Of a stretch of DNA of 64,000 nt, positions 45,717 through 55,900 are shown piece after piece. The translations under genes and the position numbers were made by a program. Below the pieces are notes generated by a model that was not told the DNA's origin, did no database searches, and saw only the letters and a list, made by a program, of their open reading frames with translations. The stretch's first letter is position 1, and each line of letters starts with the position of its first letter. The DNA is from Diphasiastrum complanatum. Lineage: Eukaryota; Streptophyta; Lycopodiopsida; Lycopodiales; Lycopodiaceae. The stretch is taken from positions 1-64,000 of the forward strand of contig MU831906.1 of NCBI GenBank assembly GCA_029204225.1. Reading direction: 5' to 3'.

Positions 45717-46878
45717 CTATTTGTCAGGGTTCGGAGGATCAATGTATCGAGTCCTGCCATCCCGATAAATTACCCTCTTCCCCAATGCCTTTGCCTCACT
45801 GAATGCTTTTTTCCGATCCACAACCTGCATAGGAGTGAGATCATCATCCATAAATATAAGTGTAAGCTTGGCCCTTAGTTTGAGGGTTGCCCGTCTCTCT
45901 TCCAAATTCGTGAAGCGAACTATGAGTGTAGAAGGGTCTCTCCTGGTTCTCCAAGCTCTATCCAACCCACCGGAGTGGTGGGAGAGTGTACTTGAAAGAA
46001 AGCTGGCTGCTTCGTTCATTGGATCGTTGGTGTCTTCAACTCCGCGGACCCTAATATTTAGGGATTTGTATTCACGCATTTGTTCTTCGGATATGGTGGC
46101 TGAAATGACTCGGTTAAAGGATGATGTACCCTCCTTGGCATCCTCCTTGAACAGAGAAGCCCATGATTTCATCTCAGCCTTATGTTGCTCTATCTTCTCT
46201 TCCAATTCTTGAATCTTTGTAGGTTCTCCTTGTTTACTTATTGCTGCCTCCAAAGAAGTAATCCAAGTTAACATGATCTCTCGTTCAGCGGCCATAGATT
46301 GAATGATCGTTTGAAGCTGTCCCATTTCCTTTCGTAGAGAGGTGGATTTGTTTTTTATTTGTTCGATGTAAGAGAAAATGTATTGCTCAAATGACTTGGC
46401 AGGTGTATAGATCTCAGGTATCAAGAAAGAGGAGTGAGCAGGCAGAGGGCCAGGAGTATGGACATCCTTCACCTTAGTAAGGGGATCTACAGCACTGGTG
46501 GACAACAAAGGATCTGTAGCGCTAGTGGAAGTGTCAGTGATGAAAGTACTGGAGGTGACCTGCTCAACGAAAGTGCCCTGCTCAACAGCGATGGAAGTGC
46601 CCTGATCAGCAGCGCTGGAGATGGAGCTGCCAGAAGCGATGCCCCTGTCAGTAGCGCTGGATATGGAGCTACCAGGTGCGATGGAGATGGAGCTGCCAGA
46701 AGCGAGGACAGCAGTGCCCCGTTCAGTAGCGATGGAGCAAGCGATCTGATCAGTAGCGATGGAGCAAACGATCTGGTCAGCAGCGATGGCAGGAGGCTGG
46801 TCAGCAGCGCTGGAGGAAGTACTAGAGCAAGGTGGAGAAGGGGGGGAGTGACCCCCCCCCCCCCCCCTTGCGTGCCAT
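45717..46878 (-). pseudogene. LINE beta ORF1 protein, frame-shifted at a poly(G) tract
   Basis: The open frame from 46850 down to 45717 has no ATG near its start. An ATG at 46878 (MARK...) leads into a run of 16 G, after which that frame meets a stop; one G fewer would join it to the long frame. The N-terminal part repeats SIATDQI and ASGSSIS. It is followed by a coiled coil (SFEQYIFSYIEQIKNKSTSL through QELEEKIEQHKAEMK), the core MREYKSLNIRVRGVED and a C-terminal domain ending YRDGRTRYIDPPNPDK. Confidence 0.75.
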
Positions 46879-46941
46879 GAGATGGGCTGGACTAGGCGCT
46901 GGCCCTAGAACGAGCTAGACAGCCATCGCTGCCTCCATCGC

Positions 46942-47255
46942 GAGAGAGAGAGAGAGCTTTATTAACGTCTTTTGATACCAAACGGCATATAAGACCGAAT
47001 AAATGCATCTCAAGTATGATAGATACTGAAAGGAGCATGTAAATGTCTCCATAAACAAACAACTACTAGCTAAAATAATTGGTCTATCAAGACTAGATAA
47101 AAAACTCTAGAATCTCTCAAATGCTCTAAAATGCTAATGGACATGGAAGTCCGAAACATGAGGTGTCATATAACTAATTGTACAATAAAAATGCTCCTCT
47201 GACTCCACCTCACCTAATGTGCACATCTGACAAAGTCTGCTCATATGAGGGATGC
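46942..47255 (-). mobile_element. LINE copy gamma, 3' end
   Basis: The minus strand ends with the LINE 3' hairpin (TTTG ATAC CAAA on the plus strand), GTTAATAAAG and a short (TC)7-8 tail at 46942-46956. Upstream is a decayed knuckle region (about 47200-47250, CTLGEVES-like). It is 5'-truncated and split by a solo LTR; its remaining bases are 47895-47915. Confidence 0.75.
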
Positions 47256-47894
47256 TGTCAGACTCCCTCTCTGATCTTCTCTTCAAACCTTGCTAATTTC
47301 CTGCACATACAAGCATCAAGTTACTTCTAACACAAGATGGAGCTGGATGCCTTGTCTCCTCCCAGCCTTTGCTACATAGATTATGATCCGGAATGCCTCT
47401 CTCTAGGCTCACTTATCCAAAATCCTCAAGCACGCCTTAACCCTGACCCTTCCTAAATCTCGACACATAGCCAACTCCATGCACTGTCGACACTTGCCAC
47501 TTGGCAGTACCCTGACACATAGGCAAGTGAGTAGGTTGACATGTGTCACTCATCCATTGGACCAAGTGTCCCAGTGAACATGTGACACGTGTCATGTTTG
47601 ACTGGTCAACCCTGACATGTGTCACTCATTCACTGGACCAAGTGTCCCAGTGAGCATATGACATGTGTCACATTGACTAGTCAACTCTCTTACTTTTTAG
47701 GAGGTCAGTGCAGCCAGTACCCTATACCCAAGCAACATGCGACTTTGAGGCTCAAAAACATCATTAGCAACTTTATTTACATTTCTGTTACAAAGGTCAC
47801 CACAGGCCGGTGACTTGGCCATTTTTGTATTTACAAGAAGTACATCTATAAGTAAAACAGTAAACAACCGGGATTGGGAGTAAAAGCTGTAACA
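47256..47894 (-). mobile_element. Solo LTR of Gypsy family E (639 bp)
   Basis: A complete LTR (minus strand TGTTACAGC...AGTCTGACA) flanked by the 5-bp duplication GATGC (47251-47255 and 47895-47899) with no interior. This is the product of recombination between the two LTRs of an insertion. It carries GACACGTGTC at 47584-47593. It inserted into LINE gamma and is therefore younger than it. Confidence 0.92.
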
Positions 47895-47912
47895 GATGCC
47901 CTAGAATCGTCC

Positions 47913-47915
<3 letters not shown>

Positions 47916-47973
<58 letters not shown>
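47916..47973. repeat. (GA)29 microsatellite, tail of LINE delta
   Basis: Fifty-eight bases of GA/AG, followed on the right by 'agcagaagaagaagaaattatattaatg', the LINE 3' end read in reverse. Confidence 0.9.
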
Positions 47974-47977
<4 letters not shown>

Positions 47978-49810
47978 CAGAAGAAGAAGAAATTATATTA
48001 ATGTTTGTTGGGTGCCCAAGGGGCACATAAGACAAAAGAAATAAGTACATATCTCGTAGGAGCACTGTCCATGTCGGACAACATAAAAATCGCTAGTCTA
48101 AGTGGAAAAACAATATAGAAATCTCTCTGGCTAGTCAAAAGACACATCAAATATAGAATCATAAAAAGCATATAAGAGCTTAACCTCCAGCTCTGAAGAG
48201 GGTACAGTTGCTAGAGCTTAACTGCCTGCTCTGCTGAGGAAAGTAAAAAGGAAGAATAAAATATCAATCTCGGAAGAAGCTGTGATCCGTGGCTGGTGTC
48301 AAGGAGCTCTGGTAGCTCTGGAGGCTCGTGTAGATTTGGCAGGAGGTGGTGGCTGAGCACGCTGGGCCTTCGCCCTCACTAGTATGATTGTCTCGTCATT
48401 TGATAGGTCATCGCGCTCACGCTTCTGATCATAATCAGTAGTACCCTCCGAAGGTACCAAAGAGGCTCTTAACATAAGCATCTCTTGTAGTAAAAGGCCG
48501 ACACATCTGGGATCCTGATACTCCAAAAAGGTACTGAGGGTAATGGGGGTGTCCCGTTAAACATCTCTCGCAATAATAAACCAACACATCTCGCATCTGA
48601 GAAGGCAAGGAAAGAAGCAAGTGTAAGTGGAGTATCTCTGTATAAGCAATGGTATCTGCCTCTGATCTCATAGTAGGCTGGGCATCGGAAAATAAAATGG
48701 AACTCATCCTCAATCTCCTGTAAAGAGCAGCACTGACAAATCCGTAGCGGTCGAGGTGTGTCTGTGTATCTGCCTGTCTCAATAGCAAGCTGGTGAGAAG
48801 AGACCCTAAACTGACCAAGACGGTAACGCAGGCCGAAAGATAACGTCTGAGACAAATAACCCGGTCGAATGGGAAGCCCGTAAACATCCAGCAAAAATGA
48901 AGCTTGACCTGTGCTGGATCTGGGTGAGACCACACTGTGCTGATGTAAGCTCTGTAAATTTGCTGGCGGATATATGCGTGTGTCCCATTTGGGAGATGAG
49001 ATATAGATAAACCCCACCTACTCAAAAGGTCAGAAACACACTGAAACCATGAGGACTTAGCTTGCTGATTAGCTAGAGTGTGAGAAGATGTGAAAGCTGT
49101 AGCAACATATTTGGATGAATCAAGCTCCGAGACTCTATGAATGAATGTGATAATCTGAAATATACTAAGCATAAGGATCTGCAAACTTGAAATATCACTC
49201 CAAGTGGACAACCATGGACGGGGTAAAGAGGGTGAATTCTGAAGGGCGTGGGGAAAGAGAAATGGAAAGAGAGTTAACTGTATAAAGCTTAGTAGCATAA
49301 TTTATCCATGATTCAATAGCAATAGGAGCGGGTTTATAAGGGTTTTTAGAGAACATCCGCCAAAAGAAATGGGAGGATGGGGAGGCAATAGCATCAACAA
49401 GTTTTTGTCCCAAGGACTGGAGATAAGCTGTCTTTTCTTTTCAGAGTCACTTTGTGATATTCTCTTTGTTTCAAGGCTAGGGTGCGAGGAGAGTGGTATC
49501 TAGCGTATACAACTTGTTTAAGCAATGAGAAGCACTCTGTATCATACCATTTGTTGTGAGTGCGTTTATGCGAAGGGAAGGTTTTCGAAGGATAGGTAGT
49601 ATTGGCAGATTGCAAAAGAGACTGAGATAAAAAGATAGCTTGTTGGTCAACTGAGGAGGTGAAGGGGAAGTCTTGGAGAAAAGTAACTCGGTGTAAAGGG
49701 GGAAACCAGATGGAGAGAAAACCGGGCGATGGTGATGAGTGGGACGGTGTGTTGTGACTGTGGTACTATGATGACCAAGGGATAGAAGTAGGAGGGAGTG
49801 ATCCGAAATG

Positions 49811-49812
<2 letters not shown>
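47916..49812 (-). mobile_element. LINE copy delta, truncated and internally deleted
   Basis: It starts inside the endonuclease (TISDHSLLLLSLGH, keeping the SDH motif) directly after the (TC) tail of copy epsilon. The RT N-terminal region follows (NKWYDTECFSLLKQVVYARY at 49394-49615; NYATKLYTV), then a deletion removes the RT core. Next come the post-RT region (FQIITFIHRVSELD), the knuckle RICQCCSLQEIEDEFHFIFRC and a 3' UTR with the hairpin GTGCCC/GGGCAC. Near 48470-48640 the segment after the knuckle (DARCVGLLLREM / DPRCVGLLLQEM) is present twice. Confidence 0.85.

Positions 49813-49903
<91 letters not shown>
49813..49903. repeat. (GA)45 microsatellite, tail of LINE epsilon
   Basis: About 91 bases of AG/GA followed by 'attagaattagaattattatattaatgtc', the LINE 3' end in reverse. 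Frames through it give only Arg-Glu or Ser-Leu repeats and are not genes. Confidence 0.9.
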
Positions 49904-49906
<3 letters not shown>

Positions 49907-51727
49907 AGAATTAGAATTATTATATTAATGTCTGTCAAGTACCCGGGGGCACATAAGACAAGTAGAAAATACATCAAAAAAGGAGCATTGTCCACGTAGG
50001 ACTTATTCCTAACAGCTAAACCAACACTAGAAAACAGAGAGAAAAACAAAGCTTAACCTCCAGCTCTGTTGAGGGTACAATATCAGTAGCTTAACCACCA
50101 GCTACACAGAGGGAAAGAGAAAACTGAAATAAGTTAGCTAACTAGCTAAGTGGATATAAAAAACTGCATGATATGGTGAGAAGCAGTATGTGGTAACCAT
50201 GAGAGTGTCTAAGCGTCTCCAAAGCTATAATAAAGAAAAAATGTCTAGTACAATCTAAGCTGAGTACATAAATGAGAAAGCCTATGCATAAAAGTCAAGT
50301 GTGTCCATGTCAAGATGTCAGGTCTGTGTTGGTGCTGTAGAAGGATGTAATTCGAGATGTAACATCGAGAAGCACTGGGACTCGATGGCGTCATCTATGA
50401 GCATGAACATGTGTAGTGCGTCTCTGTATAGGAGGTCTGTCGTGGTCGCCTGAGGCTGGGTGGTGCGTCGTCTCTGCGTCTTGGGAATGTTGTCGTAATC
50501 CCTGTCAGTCATGTCTGCATCAGGACGTGGTCTCCTTCGTGAGAAGAAGGATGTAATCTAAGACTGTGTGTCTGGATAAGCATGCTGAGTTGTCTGGCAT
50601 AGGTCCTGTCGCAGGAGGGACATCTCATGTATCATAAGTGCCACACAGCGGGGGTCCTCGTATGAGATAAGGGACCGTAGTGTAGATGGTGTCTGATAAA
50701 AAAGGCAATGGTATCGCCCTCTGATCTCGTAGTAAACTGGACATGTGAATAAGAATCCCTCAATGACTCTCTCAAGCTCATCGATATATAGCCCAAACAG
50801 GGTTGGAGATAGAGAACAACCCTGTTTCACGCCAATGGTACTCCAAATATGATCTGAGATGCCGGTGTCACTCCGAAAACAGCCAAGGACGAGCTGCAGG
50901 AAGGAGATGTGTGTCATGAGATCTAGCTTGGGTGACTTGGAGATGAAGAGAAGGACACTCGACGTCAAACCAGGGAGGTCGGACAGGGTGTGGCGAAGTG
51001 GGTGGACGTTGATGTGGTTTAGAGGGAAAGGAGAAGGATGCAACAGTATGGAGAAAGTGGTAAGGAAGATGGCATGTGTTTCCAATGGTGTGCGGTGTGG
51101 AAAATGACAAAGAAATGAGCTGACAGCCTCCTGATATGTCGGGATGTGGGAATGATCAAAAGTGTACTTGGGTGCTCGAGGAATAAGTGGAGTAATGGGT
51201 GGACGGGAAATTGGGATGGATCCCATACTGAAGGATAGGAAGGAGTGATCGGAGAGGGTAGTGGGAAGAATGTGGGAAACAAACATAAGGGGGATAAAAG
51301 CTGGTGATCCCATGAGATAGTCGACAACACTGTGTCCTCCGCTGTGTGGGTGGCAAGTGAATTTGCTAGAGTGTGGCCAACAAGCTAAGCCATTATAAAT
51401 GGCCAACTCGTGAGCTTCACTCATTTGTAGAAGGTACTCACCGTAGCTCATGATAGGGCCCATCCTGTCCTTTGAGGCCTTGATGATACCAATGTCCTTG
51501 CAATCAATAGCTCGTGTGCGTAATGTATCAGTAGTGTCATGAAAGTCCACCTGTCTGGTAGCAGTCCTAGCATTATAGTCGCCAGTGAGAAGGACATAGC
51601 CCGATCTGTAAATCTGACAATGTCTGCTGAGAGATCAGCATAAGGAGAGCCTGATCCGTCCGCAAAGGAGGAGGACTCTGGAGGGAAGTAACATGCGGCA
51701 ATAAAGAGATCTCTATCCAAACCAATA
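49813..51727 (-). mobile_element. LINE copy epsilon, truncated and internally deleted
   Basis: It starts in the endonuclease at GLDRDLFIAACYFPPESS (about 51720). It keeps most of that domain: GPIMSYGEYLLQMSEAHELA, GGHSVVDYLMGS and TTLSDHSFLSF (50558-51550). A deletion leads to a short RT piece (STIGVKQGCSLSPTLFGLYI), and another joins DELERVIE to FTCPVYYEIRGRYHCLF after the knuckle. The 3' UTR ends with hairpin GTGCCC/GGGTAC and the (TC)45 tail. Confidence 0.85.
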
Positions 51728-51816
51728 TCTCGTCCGGTGTTGTGCATGAGTGGGAAGTAGCTTGAGACGCTGTATATATGTGATGGGACGGAAGATGGCA
51801 TCGAGCTGTAGAGGTG
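51728..51816 (-). mobile_element. LINE copy zeta, downstream piece
   Basis: The minus strand reads LQLDAIFRPITYIQRLKLLP, the continuation of the piece that ends at VPP on the other side of element C (58132). It corresponds to VPPIQIEALFHIVTFIQRLE in copy beta. At about 51727 it is joined to the endonuclease of copy epsilon, so the rest of zeta is lost. Confidence 0.8.
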
Positions 51817-52174
51817 TGTTACGAGCTCGTAACCAGTGCCAAACCCTAGAGAACACAGATAGGTCAGATACCACAGTCAGGGTCGTGTCCAGTGTACATG
51901 ACCAACAGGGCAAGACAGTGTGAGTAGTGTGCCCCAGCACGGTCCATAGCTATGGCGGGCCTAACACAGCCTAGGGACCCTGTCAGCAGGATAGGGCCCC
52001 CAGTTGGGTCCCGACGTGCAGTCGGCCACGTCAGTGCCACATGGCCGACACTTGGCAGTTGCATGCTACCAGTCCTCACACTGGGCTAGGAGGGGCTTAC
52101 TCTATATCAGGGAGTAGGCAAGGTTGGGTGGATCAGTTAGTGTTTGCCCTACTGTGGTGTTAGGATCTATTACA
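51817..52174 (+). repeat. 5' LTR of element C (358 bp)
   Basis: It starts TGTTACGAGCTCG and ends GGATCTATTACA. A TATA-like CTCTATATCAG lies near 52100. Relative to the 3' LTR there are two substitutions (in 'gaacacagatagg' and 'ggcctaacacagcc'). Confidence 0.95.
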
Positions 52175-52175
52175 C

Positions 52176-52187
52176 TGGTATCAGAGC
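52176..52187 (+). other. Primer-binding site of element C (initiator Met tRNA)
   Basis: TGGTATCAGAGC, one base after the LTR. Confidence 0.95.
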
Positions 52188-52977
52188 CATCTCCATCCTA
52201 GGGAGTTTAGGACAGCAGTAGAGAAAGCTATCAGAAGATAGGAAGTGTTTCTCAGATTCTCAGAGAGGAATAGAGGAGGAGGATCGCTGTAGGAGCAGCC
52301 TTCAAACTTCTGATTTCCACTGAGAAATCACAGTAGCAAGGAGTTAGATTCCAAGTGTAGGTAACTCGCTGAAAAAACAGCTGTTTTTCACTGAGTTCAG
52401 AGGATTCTCTATAGTTTTCCCAGCGAAATTACAGTAGGAAGAAGCCAGCACCTCCATCGCTGTACAGTCAGAGACCTACATCCGATTTCCAGGGAAAAAG
52501 TCACTGGTTCTCAGCGAGTTGGAAGCCAAAAAAGAGGAGCAGGGCCAGCGCTGCCAGTGCTTCTGAAAATCTGGTTTTTCAACAAGTTTTTGGGCCCCAA
52601 CGTCAGAGATTTGGAGCAAGAGGATTCCTACCAGATCAGCGAGTAGGAGACTTCTGAAATTTCAGAACTCAGAAGGGTTTTTGGACTTCAGATTTGCCTT
52701 TTTGTGGACAAGTTGGATTGCAATCAGACCAGCGAGCTACTATCCTCAAAAAACCGGGAAATTTAGTACCGTTTTGAAGCCTCAAACTGGCATTTTTCGG
52801 AACAGCAGGTCTGAAATCTTGGGGAAAAGAGCTGAAAGGGTTCCTCTTCATTCTTTCTTTGGAAGTACAGTCCTCAGAAACAGCTAAGTCATCTTTCCTT
52901 TCCCTTGTACAGTTGTAAATTAGTCTTTTAGACTTTTTTCCTTCAGAAGTTAAGGTAGCTCTCTTTCAGTTTCGAAG
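52188..52977 (+). other. 5' leader of element C
   Basis: A 790-nt untranslated leader between the primer-binding site and the gag ATG at 52978. It has short repeated motifs ('cagcgagt', 'tttctcagcgag', 'agaactcagaa') and no long frame. Confidence 0.7.
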
Positions 52978-55900
52978 ATGACCACTCCTCAGGGACCTGA
53001 TCAACCCCAGGAGAGAGGCTTCGACGAACTTGAAACAGAAGCCTTGGCTTACAGAAAAGGGAAGGAACCTATGGAAGTAGAAGAACAGGAACAGTTCGCC
53101 GAAGAACTCGACGAACTGGTTACCAAGGAGCAGTTCCTCCAATTGGTAACAGAGGTGGATGAACTGAAACTGGCATTAGCCAATTTCAAGTCCAGTGTGG
53201 ACGACTCGTTCGCTGAACTCAAAAACTTGATTTTGAGTTCCGCGAAAGGAAGCCTTCCCTCCACTTCTCAGTTATCCCCTTCTCCACTTCCATCAGTTTC
53301 GGGTGAGACTTTACGGTCTCACCCCAGTGTTTTTAAAGATTTAAAGCCTCCTACTTTTAATGGGGAAGAGAAGGATAGAAATGCAGATATTCTACAAACC
53401 TTCCTCAGCAAATGGAAGAACATTCATGCTCTTAAACAGACCCCTGACCATTTGCAAGCAATTGAGGCCAGTCTTTCTTTAGGGCCTATGGCCTATAAGT
53501 GGTGGTTAAATCTCCAGGAGACTGGGCAGACTCCCCGGTCATGGAAAGCTTTTGAAGAAGCTTTCCTAAGAGAATTTCTACCAGAGAATGAACTTGATAG
53601 AGCCTGGGAAGCCTGGGAAAGAACAGTAATGGACAAGTCCCTCATCCAATATATCTCGCAGTATCGAGAGGCAATTTTAAAGATTAAAAATATGGATGAC
53701 TATCAAAAAATCAGAGGATTTGTCCGTGGCCTCAAAGATGAATATAAAGTAGAGGTCCAGAGAAACTCGCCTACTACCCTTGAGCAAGCTCTCAGATATG
53801 CTCAAATCTATGATGATTCAGTGGGTAGGAAGAGAGCGAGACAGCAACCACTTTCTGAGCAGCTTCCTCAAAAAGACTTTCAATTTAAAAAGAAATTTTT
53901 AAAAAGAAAGAAAGAAGATAAATTTAAAGGTGAAGCTCCTCAGAAACGCCCTTCACTCATACAGCCCTTAAAACCAGATGATTTTGAGAAAGCCAAACAA
54001 GAACGTTTGTGCTTTGTGTGTATGGGCAAGGGACACACAGTCAGACAGTGTCCCAAGGGGCCTTTCACTAAAAAAGATAAGAAAGATAAAAAACAAGTTC
54101 ATCTTGTTCAGACTGTATGTTTCCCCAGTGACTCGGCAGCTTCCGAGATCAAAGTGTATCATGAAGATCATGAACACTGTTGCCAGCTGACCTCTGCAAT
54201 GCTAGCGAGACCCTTCAGCTTTGGGCCGCATGACCTAGTACGTATGCATGGGAAAGTTGGTAACCAGTCAGTAAGAGTCATGGTTGATGATGGGGCAACC
54301 CATAATTTCATCAACCACACCCTGGTTAAAAAGCTTAAACTACCAGAAGTACCTAGTCAGCATAGGTACATAGTTTCATTAGCTAGGGGTGAAGATAAAA
54401 AAATATGGGAAACTATGGTAAGTAAGTTAAATCTTGGTATTCAGGGGTACCAAGATCAAATAAACTTTCAGATAATGCACCTGGATCGAACAGACATTGT
54501 TCTCGGGAGAGATTGGCTCTACAGTTTAGGACCTTCCCTCCACAGAAACTATCAGGAGAACACCCTCAGCTTTCAGTATAAAGGCCGAGAGATCCAGTTG
54601 CATGGGGAGCATGATGTTCCCAACAGCCCTATGGTCTGCAGTTCAGAGCTCTGTCAGCTAATCGGAGACGAAGACCATCAGGTATTCTTATGTGACTTTC
54701 AGTTTATTCCTGAAGTTTCTATTTCCAGTTCTATTCAGCAGAAAATCAGTAAATTAGAAACTTTATTGTCTAAATTTAAAGATGTTTTTCCTGAAGATTT
54801 GCCACATGGTTTACCACCTAGCAGAGAGGTAGATCATGTAATAAACCTAGTACCAGGTACAGCACCTGTTTCTAAACCTCCGTATCGGGTCAGCCGAACA
54901 GAGGATGAAGAAATAACTAGGCAGTTAACAGACTATCTTGGGAAAGGCCAAATTCAGACCAGTAGTTCACCATGGGCCTCACCAGTCCTATTGGTGAAAA
55001 AGGAGGGGTCTATGCGTCTTTGCGTAGATTACAGAGCCCTCAATAAAGTCACAATTAAGAATAAATACCCTATGCCTCGGGCAGACGAGTTGTTTGATCA
55101 ACTCGACGGGGCTAAGTTTTTCAGTAAAATAGACCTCAGATCGGGATATCATCAAGTCCGTATAAAATCGGAAGATGTCTCGAAAACAGCTTTTAGGACT
55201 CGTCACGGTCATTATGAGTTTAAGGTGATGCCATTTGGGCTCACAAATGCTCCAGCTACCTTTATGACCTTGATGAACAGTGTCCTCAGACCATACTTGG
55301 GTAAATTTGTAGTCGTATTTTTAGATGACATCCTCGTTTACAGCAAAACCAGGAAGGAGCATCTAAAACACCTCAGAAAGGTGTTTCGACTGCTCAGAAA
55401 GCATAAGCTTTATGCTAAACAATCCAAGTGTGAATTCTTCGTTGAAGAAGTAGCATATTTGGGTCACATTATCTCTTCAGATGGGATTAAGATGGACCCA
55501 AATAAGGTTAAAGCCATACTCAGTTGGCTGAGACCTCAGAATATTTTGGAACTTCAAATCTTTCTTGGTCTGGCGGGATATTACAGACGATTTGTCAAGG
55601 AATATGCTCAGATAGCAGTCCCTATGACAAATCTCCTTAAAGGGAAGGGAAAGGAGTTCATTTGGGAGTCCGCACAACAGGAGAGCTTTGATGCTCTCAA
55701 AACAGCCTTAGCTACAGCACCAGTTTTAAAGGTCGTCGACCCCAATCAGCCATTTGTGGTCGAAACAGATGCTAGCGACTTTGCAGTAGGTGCTGTACTA
55801 ACTCAGGGTGGACGACCAGTTGCCTTCGAGAGTAAAAAACTCGAGCCAGCACAGACTAGGTATAGTGCCTATGAAAAGGAACTCTTTTCTATAGTCCATG

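Larger units (their letters stand above)
42219..46940 (-). mobile_element. LINE copy beta, nearly full length with internal deletion
   Basis: On the minus strand it contains a 5' region rich in GCTCCATCGCT-like repeats, ORF1, ORF2 (endonuclease, reverse transcriptase, C-terminal zinc knuckle), a short 3' UTR with hairpin and a (TC)36 tail. ORF2 lacks the end of the endonuclease domain and has frameshifts. It is the most complete LINE in the window and starts directly after the (TC) tail of copy gamma. Confidence 0.9.

Noticed and set aside
46434-46880. Ser/Gly/Ala-rich plus-strand frame of 148 codons
   Set aside because: It is the antisense of the repetitive start of LINE beta ORF1.
40697-46956. 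GA and GAAA microsatellites as possible regulatory GAGA elements of DEG2
   Set aside because: Each sits exactly at a LINE 3' end, so they are better explained as LINE tails.
49808-49999. Frame with a long Arg-Glu repeat
   Set aside because: It reads through the (GA)n tail of LINE epsilon; the peptide follows from the dinucleotide repeat.
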